Assembly (NCBI RefSeq): GCF_001417735.1
Contig: NZ_BBUZ01000027.1
Coordinates: 124,001-188,000, forward strand
Source of the DNA: Streptomyces sp. NBRC 110028
Lineage (GTDB): Bacteria; Actinomycetota; Actinomycetes; Streptomycetales; Streptomycetaceae
Direction: 5' to 3'
Length of the DNA stretch: 64,000 bases
The notes under the pieces were generated by a model. That model was given only the letters and a program-made list of their open reading frames with translations. It did not search any database and had not been told where the DNA came from. Made by a program: the position numbers and the translations under genes. Position 1 is the stretch's first letter, and each line of letters begins with the position of its first letter. Below, piece after piece: positions 53,113 to 60,768 of the stretch.

Positions 53113-54249
53113 CTAACCGAACCGGTGCGTGCCCGACCAGCCCGGATCCCCGGTCGTGGCGAAGCGCACCCACGCGCCGTGCATCTCCGCGGCGAGCGAC
53201 GGCGGGACGTCCGGCCCGAGCAGCCCCTCAGGCGTACGGAGGGCGGGCAGGCCGGTGTTGTCGAACACGAACGGCAGCTCCGCGGTGTGGCAGGCGCCGA
53301 ACGGGCCGTCCCGCCAGTCGAACTCGTAACGGAACGCCTTGCCGTGCAGCGACGCCAGCCGTTCGCTCGCGTCGTGGAACATCGCGTCGATGGCCGCACT
53401 GAGCTGTGGCTGCTGATAGAGCAGTGACTCCTGGGTGTTCGTGCCCACCATCAGGTCCACCGGGGACGCCTCGGGTACGTCGTCGAGCACCACCCCGAAC
53501 GGGGTGAGCCGCGCCCCTGGGGTGGGCAGTTCGCCCACCGCGGACACCAGCCGTTCGTCGGGGACCTCCGCGAACCCCGCCACCGTCGCCGGCACGCCCA
53601 GCCGGCCGGCCAGCTCCCGGGTCGTCTCCGCCGCCTGCGCGCCGCTCACCGTGTGCAGTCCGCCGCTCTGGCTGATGGCGCGCCGGAACAGTCCCGACGC
53701 CTCGGGCGTCACCAGCAGCGCGCTGACGATCATCCCGCCCGCCGACTGCCCGAACACCGTGACCCGGTCCGGGTCGCCGCCGAACTCCGCGATGTGCTCG
53801 CGCACCCACCGCAGCGCGGCGATCACATCCAGCAGGCCGCGGTTGCGCGGCGCGTCCGGCAGATCGAGCCAGCCGGGGGCGCCGAGCCGGTAGTTGAGCG
53901 TGACCAGGACGACGCCGTCGCGGGCGAAGGAGGCCCCGTCGAACAACGGCGCCCGGCCGGTGCCGGTCAGGAAGCCGCCGCCGTGCACGAACACCATCAC
54001 CGGCGCGTCGCCGCCGTTTTCCCGCTCCTCGGGAGCCCAGACGTTGACCGTCAGATAGTCGTCGCCGCGCACCCAGCCCGGACCCGTGATCGGGCTCAGG
54101 TCCAGCGGGAAGCGCCGTACCGGGGCCGGGGCGGTCGGCCCGGGGCCGTCGAGCCCGCGTACGCCGTCCACCGGAGTCGGCGCCGCGAACCGCGCCGCGC
54201 CGGTCGGGGCGGCGGCGTACGGGATGTTACGGAAGACCTTCACCGCCAT
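53113..54249 (-). CDS. type-B carboxylesterase, unusually short
   Basis: A 378-aa esterase; family members are usually near 500. The oxyanion motif VMVFVHGGGFLTGTG, the nucleophile elbow FGQSAGG within VTVFGQSAGGMIVSALLV, and the late histidine motif GACHTAELPFVFDN are present. The segment between VGTNTQESLLY and DAMFHDASERLASLHG is much shorter than usual. About 100 residues of the helical region are missing without a frameshift. The ATG at 54249 overlaps the stop of the upstream metallo-hydrolase by 10 bp. It may still fold, but substrate binding should be altered. Confidence 0.85.
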   Translation of the reverse strand: MAVKVFRNIPYAAAPTGAARFAAPTPVDGVRGLDGPGPTAPAPVRRFPLDLSPITGPGWVRGDDYLTVNVWAPEERENGGDAPVMVFVHGGGFLTGTGRAPLFDGASFARDGVVLVTLNYRLGAPGWLDLPDAPRNRGLLDVIAALRWVREHIAEFGGDPDRVTVFGQSAGGMIVSALLVTPEASGLFRRAISQSGGLHTVSGAQAAETTRELAGRLGVPATVAGFAEVPDERLVSAVGELPTPGARLTPFGVVLDDVPEASPVDLMVGTNTQESLLYQQPQLSAAIDAMFHDASERLASLHGKAFRYEFDWRDGPFGACHTAELPFVFDNTGLPALRTPEGLLGPDVPPSLAAEMHGAWVRFATTGDPGWSGTHRFG

Positions 54250-55136
54250 GCCGCCCACTCCTTCACCGCGAAGCGGTCGCCGTCGCGCCGTACTTCGGCC
54301 GCGCCCGCGCCGGGGAAGTGCGCGGGGAACAGCAGGGCGCCCTCGTCCGCCGCCGACTCCAGCAGGCGGCGCCGGGCGATCCGGGCCCGGTCCTCGTCCT
54401 CGTCGAAGCACGGGCAGTCGTCGGGCTCGGCGAGCTGGAGCGGGCTGTGCAGCAGGTCGCCCGCGAACAGCGCCCGGTCCGTGCCCGACCGCAGCGTCAC
54501 GACGGCGGAGCCGGGCGTGTGACCGGGGGCGGGTTCGAGGCGCAACCGGGCGTCGATGTCGTAGTGCTCGCCCTCCCACAGCACGATCTGCCCCGCCTGG
54601 TGCACCGGGGCCACGCTGTCCTCGAACACGTTCGCCATGCGCACGCCCGAGCGGGTGTTGTGGCCGTTCTCCGGGTTCCAGTAGTCGAAGTCGGCCCGTG
54701 AGATCACATACCGCGCGTTGGGGAAGGTCGGCCGCCACTCGCCGTCCACCAGCGTGGTGTTCCAGCCGACGTGGTCCCCGTGCACATGCGTGCAGATCAC
54801 CGTGTCGACATCCTCCGGCCGCACCCCCGCCGCGGCCAGCTCGCCGAGGAAATTGGTGTTCAGCTGGTGGAAGAGCGGCATGTGCGGCCGCTCGCGGCCG
54901 TTGCCGATGCCGGTGTCGATGAGGATGGTCCGGCCCTCGCTGCGCAGCACCCAGGTCTGGATCATCGTGCGCACCTCGTCGGCGGCCAAGTCCAGGAACT
55001 CCGGTGCCAGCCAGCTCTCGTGCGCCCGCCAGTGCTCCATGGGCACGTCGGGAAAGATGATGTCGCGGGGGAGGCCCCTCGGGGACAGTTCGACCACGCG
55101 GGTGATCTCGATGTCGCCAAGCGTCATGGTGTCCAT
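54240..55136 (-). CDS. metallo-beta-lactamase-fold hydrolase
   Basis: A 298-aa protein with the zinc-binding motif THVHGDHVGWN (HxHxDH, about 116-121), a further metal region APGHTPGSAVV with its histidine, and ALFAGDLLHSPLQL with the bridging aspartate. It resembles lactonase/quorum-quenching-type members more than true beta-lactamases, but no assignment is safe. It is translated with the esterase (10-bp overlap) and divergent from a large LuxR regulator. The three genes may form a small lactone or ester degradation unit. Confidence 0.9.
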   Translation of the reverse strand: MDTMTLGDIEITRVVELSPRGLPRDIIFPDVPMEHWRAHESWLAPEFLDLAADEVRTMIQTWVLRSEGRTILIDTGIGNGRERPHMPLFHQLNTNFLGELAAAGVRPEDVDTVICTHVHGDHVGWNTTLVDGEWRPTFPNARYVISRADFDYWNPENGHNTRSGVRMANVFEDSVAPVHQAGQIVLWEGEHYDIDARLRLEPAPGHTPGSAVVTLRSGTDRALFAGDLLHSPLQLAEPDDCPCFDEDEDRARIARRRLLESAADEGALLFPAHFPGAGAAEVRRDGDRFAVKEWAAWR

Positions 55137-55208
55137 GTGTCCAGCCTGCTCCTCGCCCGGGGCGGGCGGTATCCGTCACATGACTGCACCGGAGGATACA
55201 GTCGAGTG

Positions 55209-57989
55209 ATGACCATGGTCGGGAGGGAGAGCGAGCGCGCGGCCGTGCTCGGCGTGACGAGCGGCGTGCTGATCGTGACGGGAGAACCGGGCGCGGGCAA
55301 GAGCACCCTGCTCGCCCTGGCGGCCGACCAGCACCGGGGCCGGGGGCGGGTGCTGCGGATGACGGGCAGCGAGAGCGAGGCGAACCTGCCGTTCGCGGGC
55401 CTGCACCAGCTGCTCCGCCCGATCCTCGACGACACCGCCCGCCTGCCCGCCCACCAGCGCGCGGCCCTCCTCGGCGCCATCGGCGCCGAGGCCCCGGACG
55501 GCGGGTCCACCGGCGGTGGGGGCGCGGGCGTCGGCACCGGAGCCGACGAGCGCGGGGCCACCGGCGGCGGGGGAGCCGGCCCTGCGACGAACGGCCCCGG
55601 AGCCACCGACCCCCACGCCACCGACCCCCTCCCGGACTCCGATCGCGCGGGCACCAGCCCTCCCGACCGCCTGCTGCTCGGGGTCGCGCTGCTCGCCCTG
55701 TTGTCCGATCTGGCCCAGCGCTCGCCCCTGCTCGTGCTGGTCGACGATCTGCCGTGGATCGACGCCGGCTCGCTGGAGGCGCTGGCGTTCGCCGCCCGGC
55801 GCATCGACGGCGAACCCCTCGCCGTACTCGCGGGGGCCAGGGACACGGCGGGCGCGCCGGTCCCGTCGGCCTTCTCCGGGTTTCCCACGCTCACGCTGGG
55901 CCCGCTGGACGCCTCCGCCGCGGCGCGGTTGCTGGACCGGCAGCCGTATCCGCCCACCGGCAGCCGCCGGATGCGCATCCTCGACCAGGCCGCCGGAAAT
56001 CCGCTGGCCCTGGTCGAACTGGCCCGGGCCTACGACCCGCAGGCCCCGGACCCCACCGCCGAAGACCTCCTGCCGCCCACCGACCGCCTGATGCGGCTCT
56101 ACGCCGCCGACCTCGACGCCCTGCCGGCCGACACCCGCCACGCCCTGCTCCTGGTCGCCGCGGACGAACGAGCGGTGGCGGACCGGATCGAGGCGCTGGC
56201 GCCGGCCGAGGCCGCCGGACTGCTCCGTATCACCGGCGGCGGCGACAGCGCGCGGGCCCGCTTCCGGCATCCGCTGATCCGGTCCGCGATCTACCACTCC
56301 GTACCGCTGGCCGCCCGGCGCCGGGCGCACCGCGAACTCGCCGCGTCGCTCACCGGCGAACCCGACCGCCGCGCCTGGCATCTGGCCGCCGCCGCGGAGG
56401 GCCCGGACGAGGAGATCGCCGCCGCGCTGGAGGAGTCCGCGGGCCGGGCCCGGGAACGCGGCGGATACACCGCCGCCGTCACCGCGCTGGAACGCGCCGC
56501 CGAGCTGAGCCCCGCACCGCTGAGCCGCGCCCGGCGCCTGGTGGCGGCCGCCCGCGAGGCCGTCGCCACCGGTCAGCCCCACTGGGTGCGCGAACTCGCC
56601 GCACGGGCCCGCGCCCTCACCGACGACCCGGCGCTGGTGGCCGAGGCGTCGCTGCGAGTGGGGCAGGTGCTCACGCTGAGCGCCGAGCACGACACCGCGC
56701 TGACGCTGCTGACGCGGGCGGCGGATGACCCCCGGCTGCGCCGGACGGCCATCGTCCTGGCGTCCGTGGCCGGTTTCTACTCCGGCGACGAGGAGCACCG
56801 GCTGTCCGTACGGGCGCGGGCACAGGGCGATCCCTGGACGCTCACCGTGACCGACCCCACGCAAGCCCGCTCCGAACGGGTCGCGGCGCTCCCCGCGCTG
56901 GTGGAGCGGGCGGACGGCGACCCGGCGTTGCTCAACTCGCTCGGCGCGATGGCGTGGCTGCTCGACGAGACGGCCCTCGCGGTACGGATCTTCGACGACG
57001 CCCTCGACCGCTGGCGGCTGCGCGGCGCCCTGCCCACCGGTCTCGGCTGCACGGCGGGGTGGGCGTACCTGGACCACGGGCTCTGGGCACAGGCCCGGCT
57101 CGCCGCCACGAGCACCGCCCCCTCCGTCGCCGGGCTGCCCCACCTCGAGGCCGCCGTACGGTCCCTCGAGGCCGCCCCGCTGGCCCTGACCGGGCGGACC
57201 GCCGAGGCTCGTACGGCCGCGTCGGCCGCCCTGTCCCTGGTCGACCCGCACCGCAGCCGCGCGGTCGCCGTCCGCGCCCGCTGGGCGCTGGGCATGGCCG
57301 CCGTCGCCGAGGGCGACCAGAGCACCGCGTACGAACAGTTCCGCCTGCTGTTCACCGCCGACGGCGACCCCGTGCACTACGCGTGCTCCCACGCCGGAAT
57401 CGCCGAACTCGCCGCCGCGGCCGTACGCACCGGCCACCACGCGGAGGCCGCCGCCATCGTCGAACGCACCGAGAGGCGGCTCGCCGACCCCTCGCCCCGG
57501 ATGCGCGCGCTGATCCACCGCGCCCACGCCCTGCTCGACCCGGCCCGGGCGGAAGCGCGCTTCGCCTCGGCGCTGGCCGACCCGGCGGGCCGCCAATGGC
57601 CCTTCGAACGCGCCCAGATTCTCCTGGACCACGCGGAATGGCTGCGCCGCGCCCACCGCATCACCGACGCCCGCCCCCTCCTCCACACCGCCCTGGAGAC
57701 ATTCCGCCGTCTCGGCGCCCACCCGTGGACCGAGCGCGCCCAAGCCGAACTCCGCGCCGCCGGCGTCGACGCGGTCCCCACCGCCCCGGACGCCCTCACC
57801 TCCCTCACGCCCCAGCAGCAGCACATCATCCGCCTCGCCGCGAAGGGCCTGAGCAACCGCCAGATCGGCGAACGTCTCTTCCTCTCCCCCCGGACCGTGG
57901 GCTCCCACCTCTACCGCAGCTTCCCCAAACTCGGCGTCACGGCCCGCTCCCAACTCCGCGACGTCCTCGAGGCATCCGGTCAGTCGTAG
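55209..57989 (+). CDS. large ATP-binding LuxR regulator (LAL type)
   Basis: A 926-aa regulator. ATG 55209 follows GAGGA at about 10 bp. The N-terminal ATPase has Walker A GEPGAGKST and Walker B LLVLVDDLPWID. Between them lies a Gly- and Thr-rich insert (about residues 95-150), longer than usual. The middle is a helical TPR-like region. The C-terminus is a LuxR HTH: LTPQQQHIIRLAAKGLSNRQ and LSPRTVGSHLYRSFPKLGVT. LAL proteins are ATP-dependent activators sensing small molecules or partner proteins. It is divergent from the metallo-hydrolase/esterase pair 72 bp away and likely controls it. Confidence 0.9.
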   Translation: MTMVGRESERAAVLGVTSGVLIVTGEPGAGKSTLLALAADQHRGRGRVLRMTGSESEANLPFAGLHQLLRPILDDTARLPAHQRAALLGAIGAEAPDGGSTGGGGAGVGTGADERGATGGGGAGPATNGPGATDPHATDPLPDSDRAGTSPPDRLLLGVALLALLSDLAQRSPLLVLVDDLPWIDAGSLEALAFAARRIDGEPLAVLAGARDTAGAPVPSAFSGFPTLTLGPLDASAAARLLDRQPYPPTGSRRMRILDQAAGNPLALVELARAYDPQAPDPTAEDLLPPTDRLMRLYAADLDALPADTRHALLLVAADERAVADRIEALAPAEAAGLLRITGGGDSARARFRHPLIRSAIYHSVPLAARRRAHRELAASLTGEPDRRAWHLAAAAEGPDEEIAAALEESAGRARERGGYTAAVTALERAAELSPAPLSRARRLVAAAREAVATGQPHWVRELAARARALTDDPALVAEASLRVGQVLTLSAEHDTALTLLTRAADDPRLRRTAIVLASVAGFYSGDEEHRLSVRARAQGDPWTLTVTDPTQARSERVAALPALVERADGDPALLNSLGAMAWLLDETALAVRIFDDALDRWRLRGALPTGLGCTAGWAYLDHGLWAQARLAATSTAPSVAGLPHLEAAVRSLEAAPLALTGRTAEARTAASAALSLVDPHRSRAVAVRARWALGMAAVAEGDQSTAYEQFRLLFTADGDPVHYACSHAGIAELAAAAVRTGHHAEAAAIVERTERRLADPSPRMRALIHRAHALLDPARAEARFASALADPAGRQWPFERAQILLDHAEWLRRAHRITDARPLLHTALETFRRLGAHPWTERAQAELRAAGVDAVPTAPDALTSLTPQQQHIIRLAAKGLSNRQIGERLFLSPRTVGSHLYRSFPKLGVTARSQLRDVLEASGQS

Positions 57990-59418
57990 ACCTCGCCGCG
58001 CCTACGTGGCCTGAGCGTCAACTTCCACACCAAGACCGCCGGAAAGCTGAGCAAGGCGAAATCGCATCACCGTCGCACGCGTGGGCGTGACAGCATCGCG
58101 GAGGCCATCGACCCGGTCGCGGACAAGGCCATGGACGTCCTGGAGAAGGCGCTCAAGACCATGGGCGACCACGTCAGCACCAAGCTGCCCAAGGCCGTCA
58201 AGCAGATCTCCACCGACAACAAGCACATCGACATCGACATCGGCGCGACCTCCGGCAAGAAGGGGCGCAACGACGACGGCCGGCAAGCCCCCAAGCGGGG
58301 CAAGGGCGGCGCCTCCCACCTCAAACCCAACTCGCTGCGAGAAGCCAAGGAAGACCCGCGAGGCAAGGGCGTCCCGCTGAACAAACGGCGGTGCGCGACC
58401 GACCCGGTCGACATGGCCAGCGGGGAGGTGGTGATGTCCCAGACGGACCTCTCCCTCCCCGGCGTACTGCCGCTCATCCTGCGCCGCACGCACAGATTCG
58501 GCTACCGCTACGGGCATTGCTTCGGCGCGAGCTGGGCCTCGACGCTCGACGAGCGGCTGGAGGTGATCCCCGAGGGAGCCGTGTGGGCCCGCGAGGACGG
58601 TTCGCTCCTCCTCTACCCGGGCCTGCCACGCGACGAGGGTCGGCCGGACGGCGCTGGGCGACGTCACCTACGCGGTGAGCGACCCGCGCTCCGGCCTGGC
58701 CCGGCGCTTCACCGGCAACGCCTACCATTCGAGCGAGCTGTACTGGCTCCGCGAGATCGAGGACCGCAACGGCAACGCCATCCAGATCAGCCGCGACCAG
58801 GACGGTCTGCCCACCACGGCCCTCCACGAGGCCGGGTACCGCGTCCTGGTGACCACCGACGAGGACGCGCGCCGGGTCACCGCACTCGCCCTGCACACCC
58901 CCGACGGGCCCGTCCGGTTCACATCTTTCGGCTACGACGACCGCCGCAACCTTGACGCGATCACCAACTCCTCCGGCGCGCCGCTGCGGTTCACCTACGA
59001 TGACGCGGGACGCGTGACCTTGCGGACCGACCGCAACGGCTACACGTACCAGTACGCCGTCCACTTCTGCTGGGACGGCAGCGTTCTCGCGGAGCAGACG
59101 GACCCGGCCACCGGCCTCACCCTCACCTGGGACTACGAGGGCTACCGGCCGCTGGCCCAGCTCGAACGCCGACTGGACCCCGATTCCGCCCAGTCCGAGG
59201 TGGACAGCCGCTTCTTCGCCATCGTCACCGACCTCATCGGCGCTCCCACGGAGCTGGTCGACGAGTCCGGCGAGATCGCCTGGCTCGGGCGGTCCACCTT
59301 GTGGGGCGCGACATCCTGGAGCCGCGACGCCGTCGCGTACACCCCGTTACGGTTCCCGGGCCAGTACGACGACCCGGAAACCGGCCTCCACTACAACTAC
59401 CAAGGGGTGTACGGATGA
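57990..59418 (+). pseudogene. Rhs-family polymorphic toxin gene, eroded
   Basis: The frame begins right after the LAL stop codon with no start codon. It reads DKAMDVLEKALKTMGDHVST, then CATDPVDMASGEVVMSQTDL and SLPGVLPLILRRTHRFGYRY, the DUF6531 entry of Rhs proteins. After a frameshift near 58640 the YD-repeat part continues (AYHSSELYWLREIEDRNGNA, APLRFTYDDAGRVTLRTDRN). There it jumps in frame, at about 59061, to HFCWDGSVLAEQTDPATGLT and the late core marks PLRFPGQYDDPETGLHYNYQ. Hundreds of repeat residues and the usual start are missing. It is a collapsed remnant that ends just before the toxin tip. Confidence 0.8.
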
Positions 59419-59491
59419 CGGCGGGTGGTACGGCGGGCTTCAGCCTTCCAACCCGAAAGACAGCCACGGCAGTCCGCGCTATCCCGTCAAG

Positions 59492-59875
59492 ATGGAGATC
59501 AACCACATACCGCCCAAGGCGGCGTGGAAGGATATCACCGACCCGGGCTTCTACCGGGCGGGTATAAAGCACAAGTATCAAGAAGTCAGACACGGCCCGG
59601 CCATCCGGATGGAGAAGGCGGAGCATGAAAAGCTGCGCAGTTCCGGTTTCAGCCGCGAAGCACAGGCATGGCAGATGTGGCAGCGGGACCTGATCGCTCA
59701 GGGGAAGCTCACCGAAGCCATGAAAATGGGTATCGACGACATCAAGCTCCAATTTCCCGGCAAGTACGACAAGCACATCGAGGATATGGTGGCCACCCTG
59801 AAGGACAACAAGGAGCTTCAGGACATGCTCGCAAACCACGGCTGGTCGATCGATGCCGCTGCTCCGCTCAAGTGA
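59492..59875 (+). CDS. orphan Rhs C-terminal toxin domain (HNH-like nuclease candidate)
   Basis: ATG 59492 opens MEINHIPPKAAWKDI, and an upstream stretch in the same frame (DDGGWYGGLQPSNPKDSHGS) is the normal linker of such tips. Histidines in EINHIP and RMEKAEHEKLRSSG match HNH/Colicin-like tips (the EINHIPxKxAW type). The rest, AWQMWQRDLIAQGKLTEAMK and MGIDDIKLQFPGKYDKHIED, is the helical end. The tip is out of frame with the Rhs core. It looks intact itself and could still be toxic if translated, or be a silent cassette for recombination. Confidence 0.7.
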   Translation: MEINHIPPKAAWKDITDPGFYRAGIKHKYQEVRHGPAIRMEKAEHEKLRSSGFSREAQAWQMWQRDLIAQGKLTEAMKMGIDDIKLQFPGKYDKHIEDMVATLKDNKELQDMLANHGWSIDAAAPLK

Positions 59876-59896
59876 CCTGACGTCGAAGGAGTGAAG

Positions 59897-60364
59897 GTGG
59901 AAATCGAACTGTTGCCGCACGTCGGTGTCGCGTCCTTCCGGATCGGCATGTCTTTCGACGAGGCGATGGCCCTGGCCCGGGAGTGGGGCAGCGTCGAGCT
60001 CAGCTCGCCCGATGAGCGGCCGCCCGGAAAGTTCGTCGTCGTGCATGAGGAATCGGAGCTCGATTTCGCGCTCATTTTCAGCGAAGGCGACAATCTCGGC
60101 GAAATCGAGGTGCGGCGCTTCCAGAACGAGGGTGCCGACGTACGGGTCATGCTCGACGGCTTGGACGTCTTCCGGACGTCACATGAGGAGCTTCAACGGC
60201 AACTCGGCGAGCGCGGGCACCAAGTGGAAGAGAACGACATGGGCTTCGACGCTGTGCCGGACCTCGACATCATCCTCGCCAATGACAGCAGCTACGAATA
60301 CCCCACGGACGAGGACGGATATCCCCTCTACTACGACTATGTGCTGGACCGGATCACGTCCTGA
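59897..60364 (+). CDS. putative immunity protein for the Rhs toxin tip
   Basis: About 155 aa. The GTG at 59897 has GAAGGA 6 bp upstream; the GTG at 59891 abuts it. It begins VEIELLPHVGVASFRIGMSF and is strongly acidic, ending DEDGYPLYYDYVLDRITS. There is no signal peptide or membrane helix. It lies 21 bp after the toxin stop, the standard place for an immunity gene, and acidic proteins commonly neutralise basic nuclease tips. The family is not recognised, so the role is by context. Confidence 0.6.
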   Translation: MEIELLPHVGVASFRIGMSFDEAMALAREWGSVELSSPDERPPGKFVVVHEESELDFALIFSEGDNLGEIEVRRFQNEGADVRVMLDGLDVFRTSHEELQRQLGERGHQVEENDMGFDAVPDLDIILANDSSYEYPTDEDGYPLYYDYVLDRITS

Positions 60365-60694
60365 ACACGCTCGAGCGGCGGTGAGTCCGGTGTGGACGTC
60401 GATGTCGCACAGAGCACGTAGGCATCGACCGCGCCCGCGATGCCCAGGCCACCGCGCAGCGTGCCAGTCGGCCAGGCGGAGAACGCCCGGACCCGGGTCG
60501 GCGGTGAGATCGGCCGCGTCCGCCACCGCCCGGGTCTGGTCCGCCGTGATGATCACGTTGAGCAATGTGATTCAGGTGCTGGCGGGGCGAGGCGTGGTCG
60601 CTGATCGTGCGGGTGGTCTGGGCCGTCGCGTGCGGCGTCGTCCTGATCCCGCTGAACCCCGAAGCGGGGGAGAAAAGAAAAACCCCCGGCTGCC
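60365..60694. other. 330-bp non-coding stretch between the immunity gene and the helicase promoter
   Basis: Open frames exist on both strands but none has a proper start with a ribosome site and normal codon use. Stretches rich in alternating R, P and A in translation suggest a degraded gene, but no family is recognised. It ends with GGGGGAGAAAAGAAAAACCCCC, which can pair across its A-rich centre. Confidence 0.5.
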
Positions 60695-60724
60695 TTGAGC
60701 CCGGGGAGTTCCCCTGCGTATATT
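60695..60724 (+). promoter_or_regulatory. sigma-70-type promoter of the HelD gene
   Basis: TTGAGC (60695-60700) and TATATT (60719-60724) are spaced 18 bp, close to the vegetative consensus. An inverted repeat CCCCGG...CCGGGG overlaps the -35 region (about 60684-60705). A transcript starting near 60731 would have a leader of about 40 nt before the ATG at 60769. The inverted repeat may be an operator for induction by RNA-polymerase inhibitors, as some HelD/HelR genes have, but I could not match a known element. Confidence 0.6.
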
Positions 60725-60768
60725 GGGGATTTGTGTGCCTGCGCGCAATCGAGGCACATGGAAACTCG

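Noticed and set aside
54240..55136. Metallo-beta-lactamase conferring resistance
   Set aside because: Only the general MBL fold is seen; length and motifs fit lactonase-like hydrolases better.
60365..60694. Transposase remnant between immunity and helicase genes
   Set aside because: Translations in all frames lack any motif I could tie to a transposase family.
60665..60705. Rifamycin-associated element (RAE) upstream of the HelD gene
   Set aside because: The inverted repeat overlaps the -35 box but does not match the known element well enough; I report it only as a palindrome.
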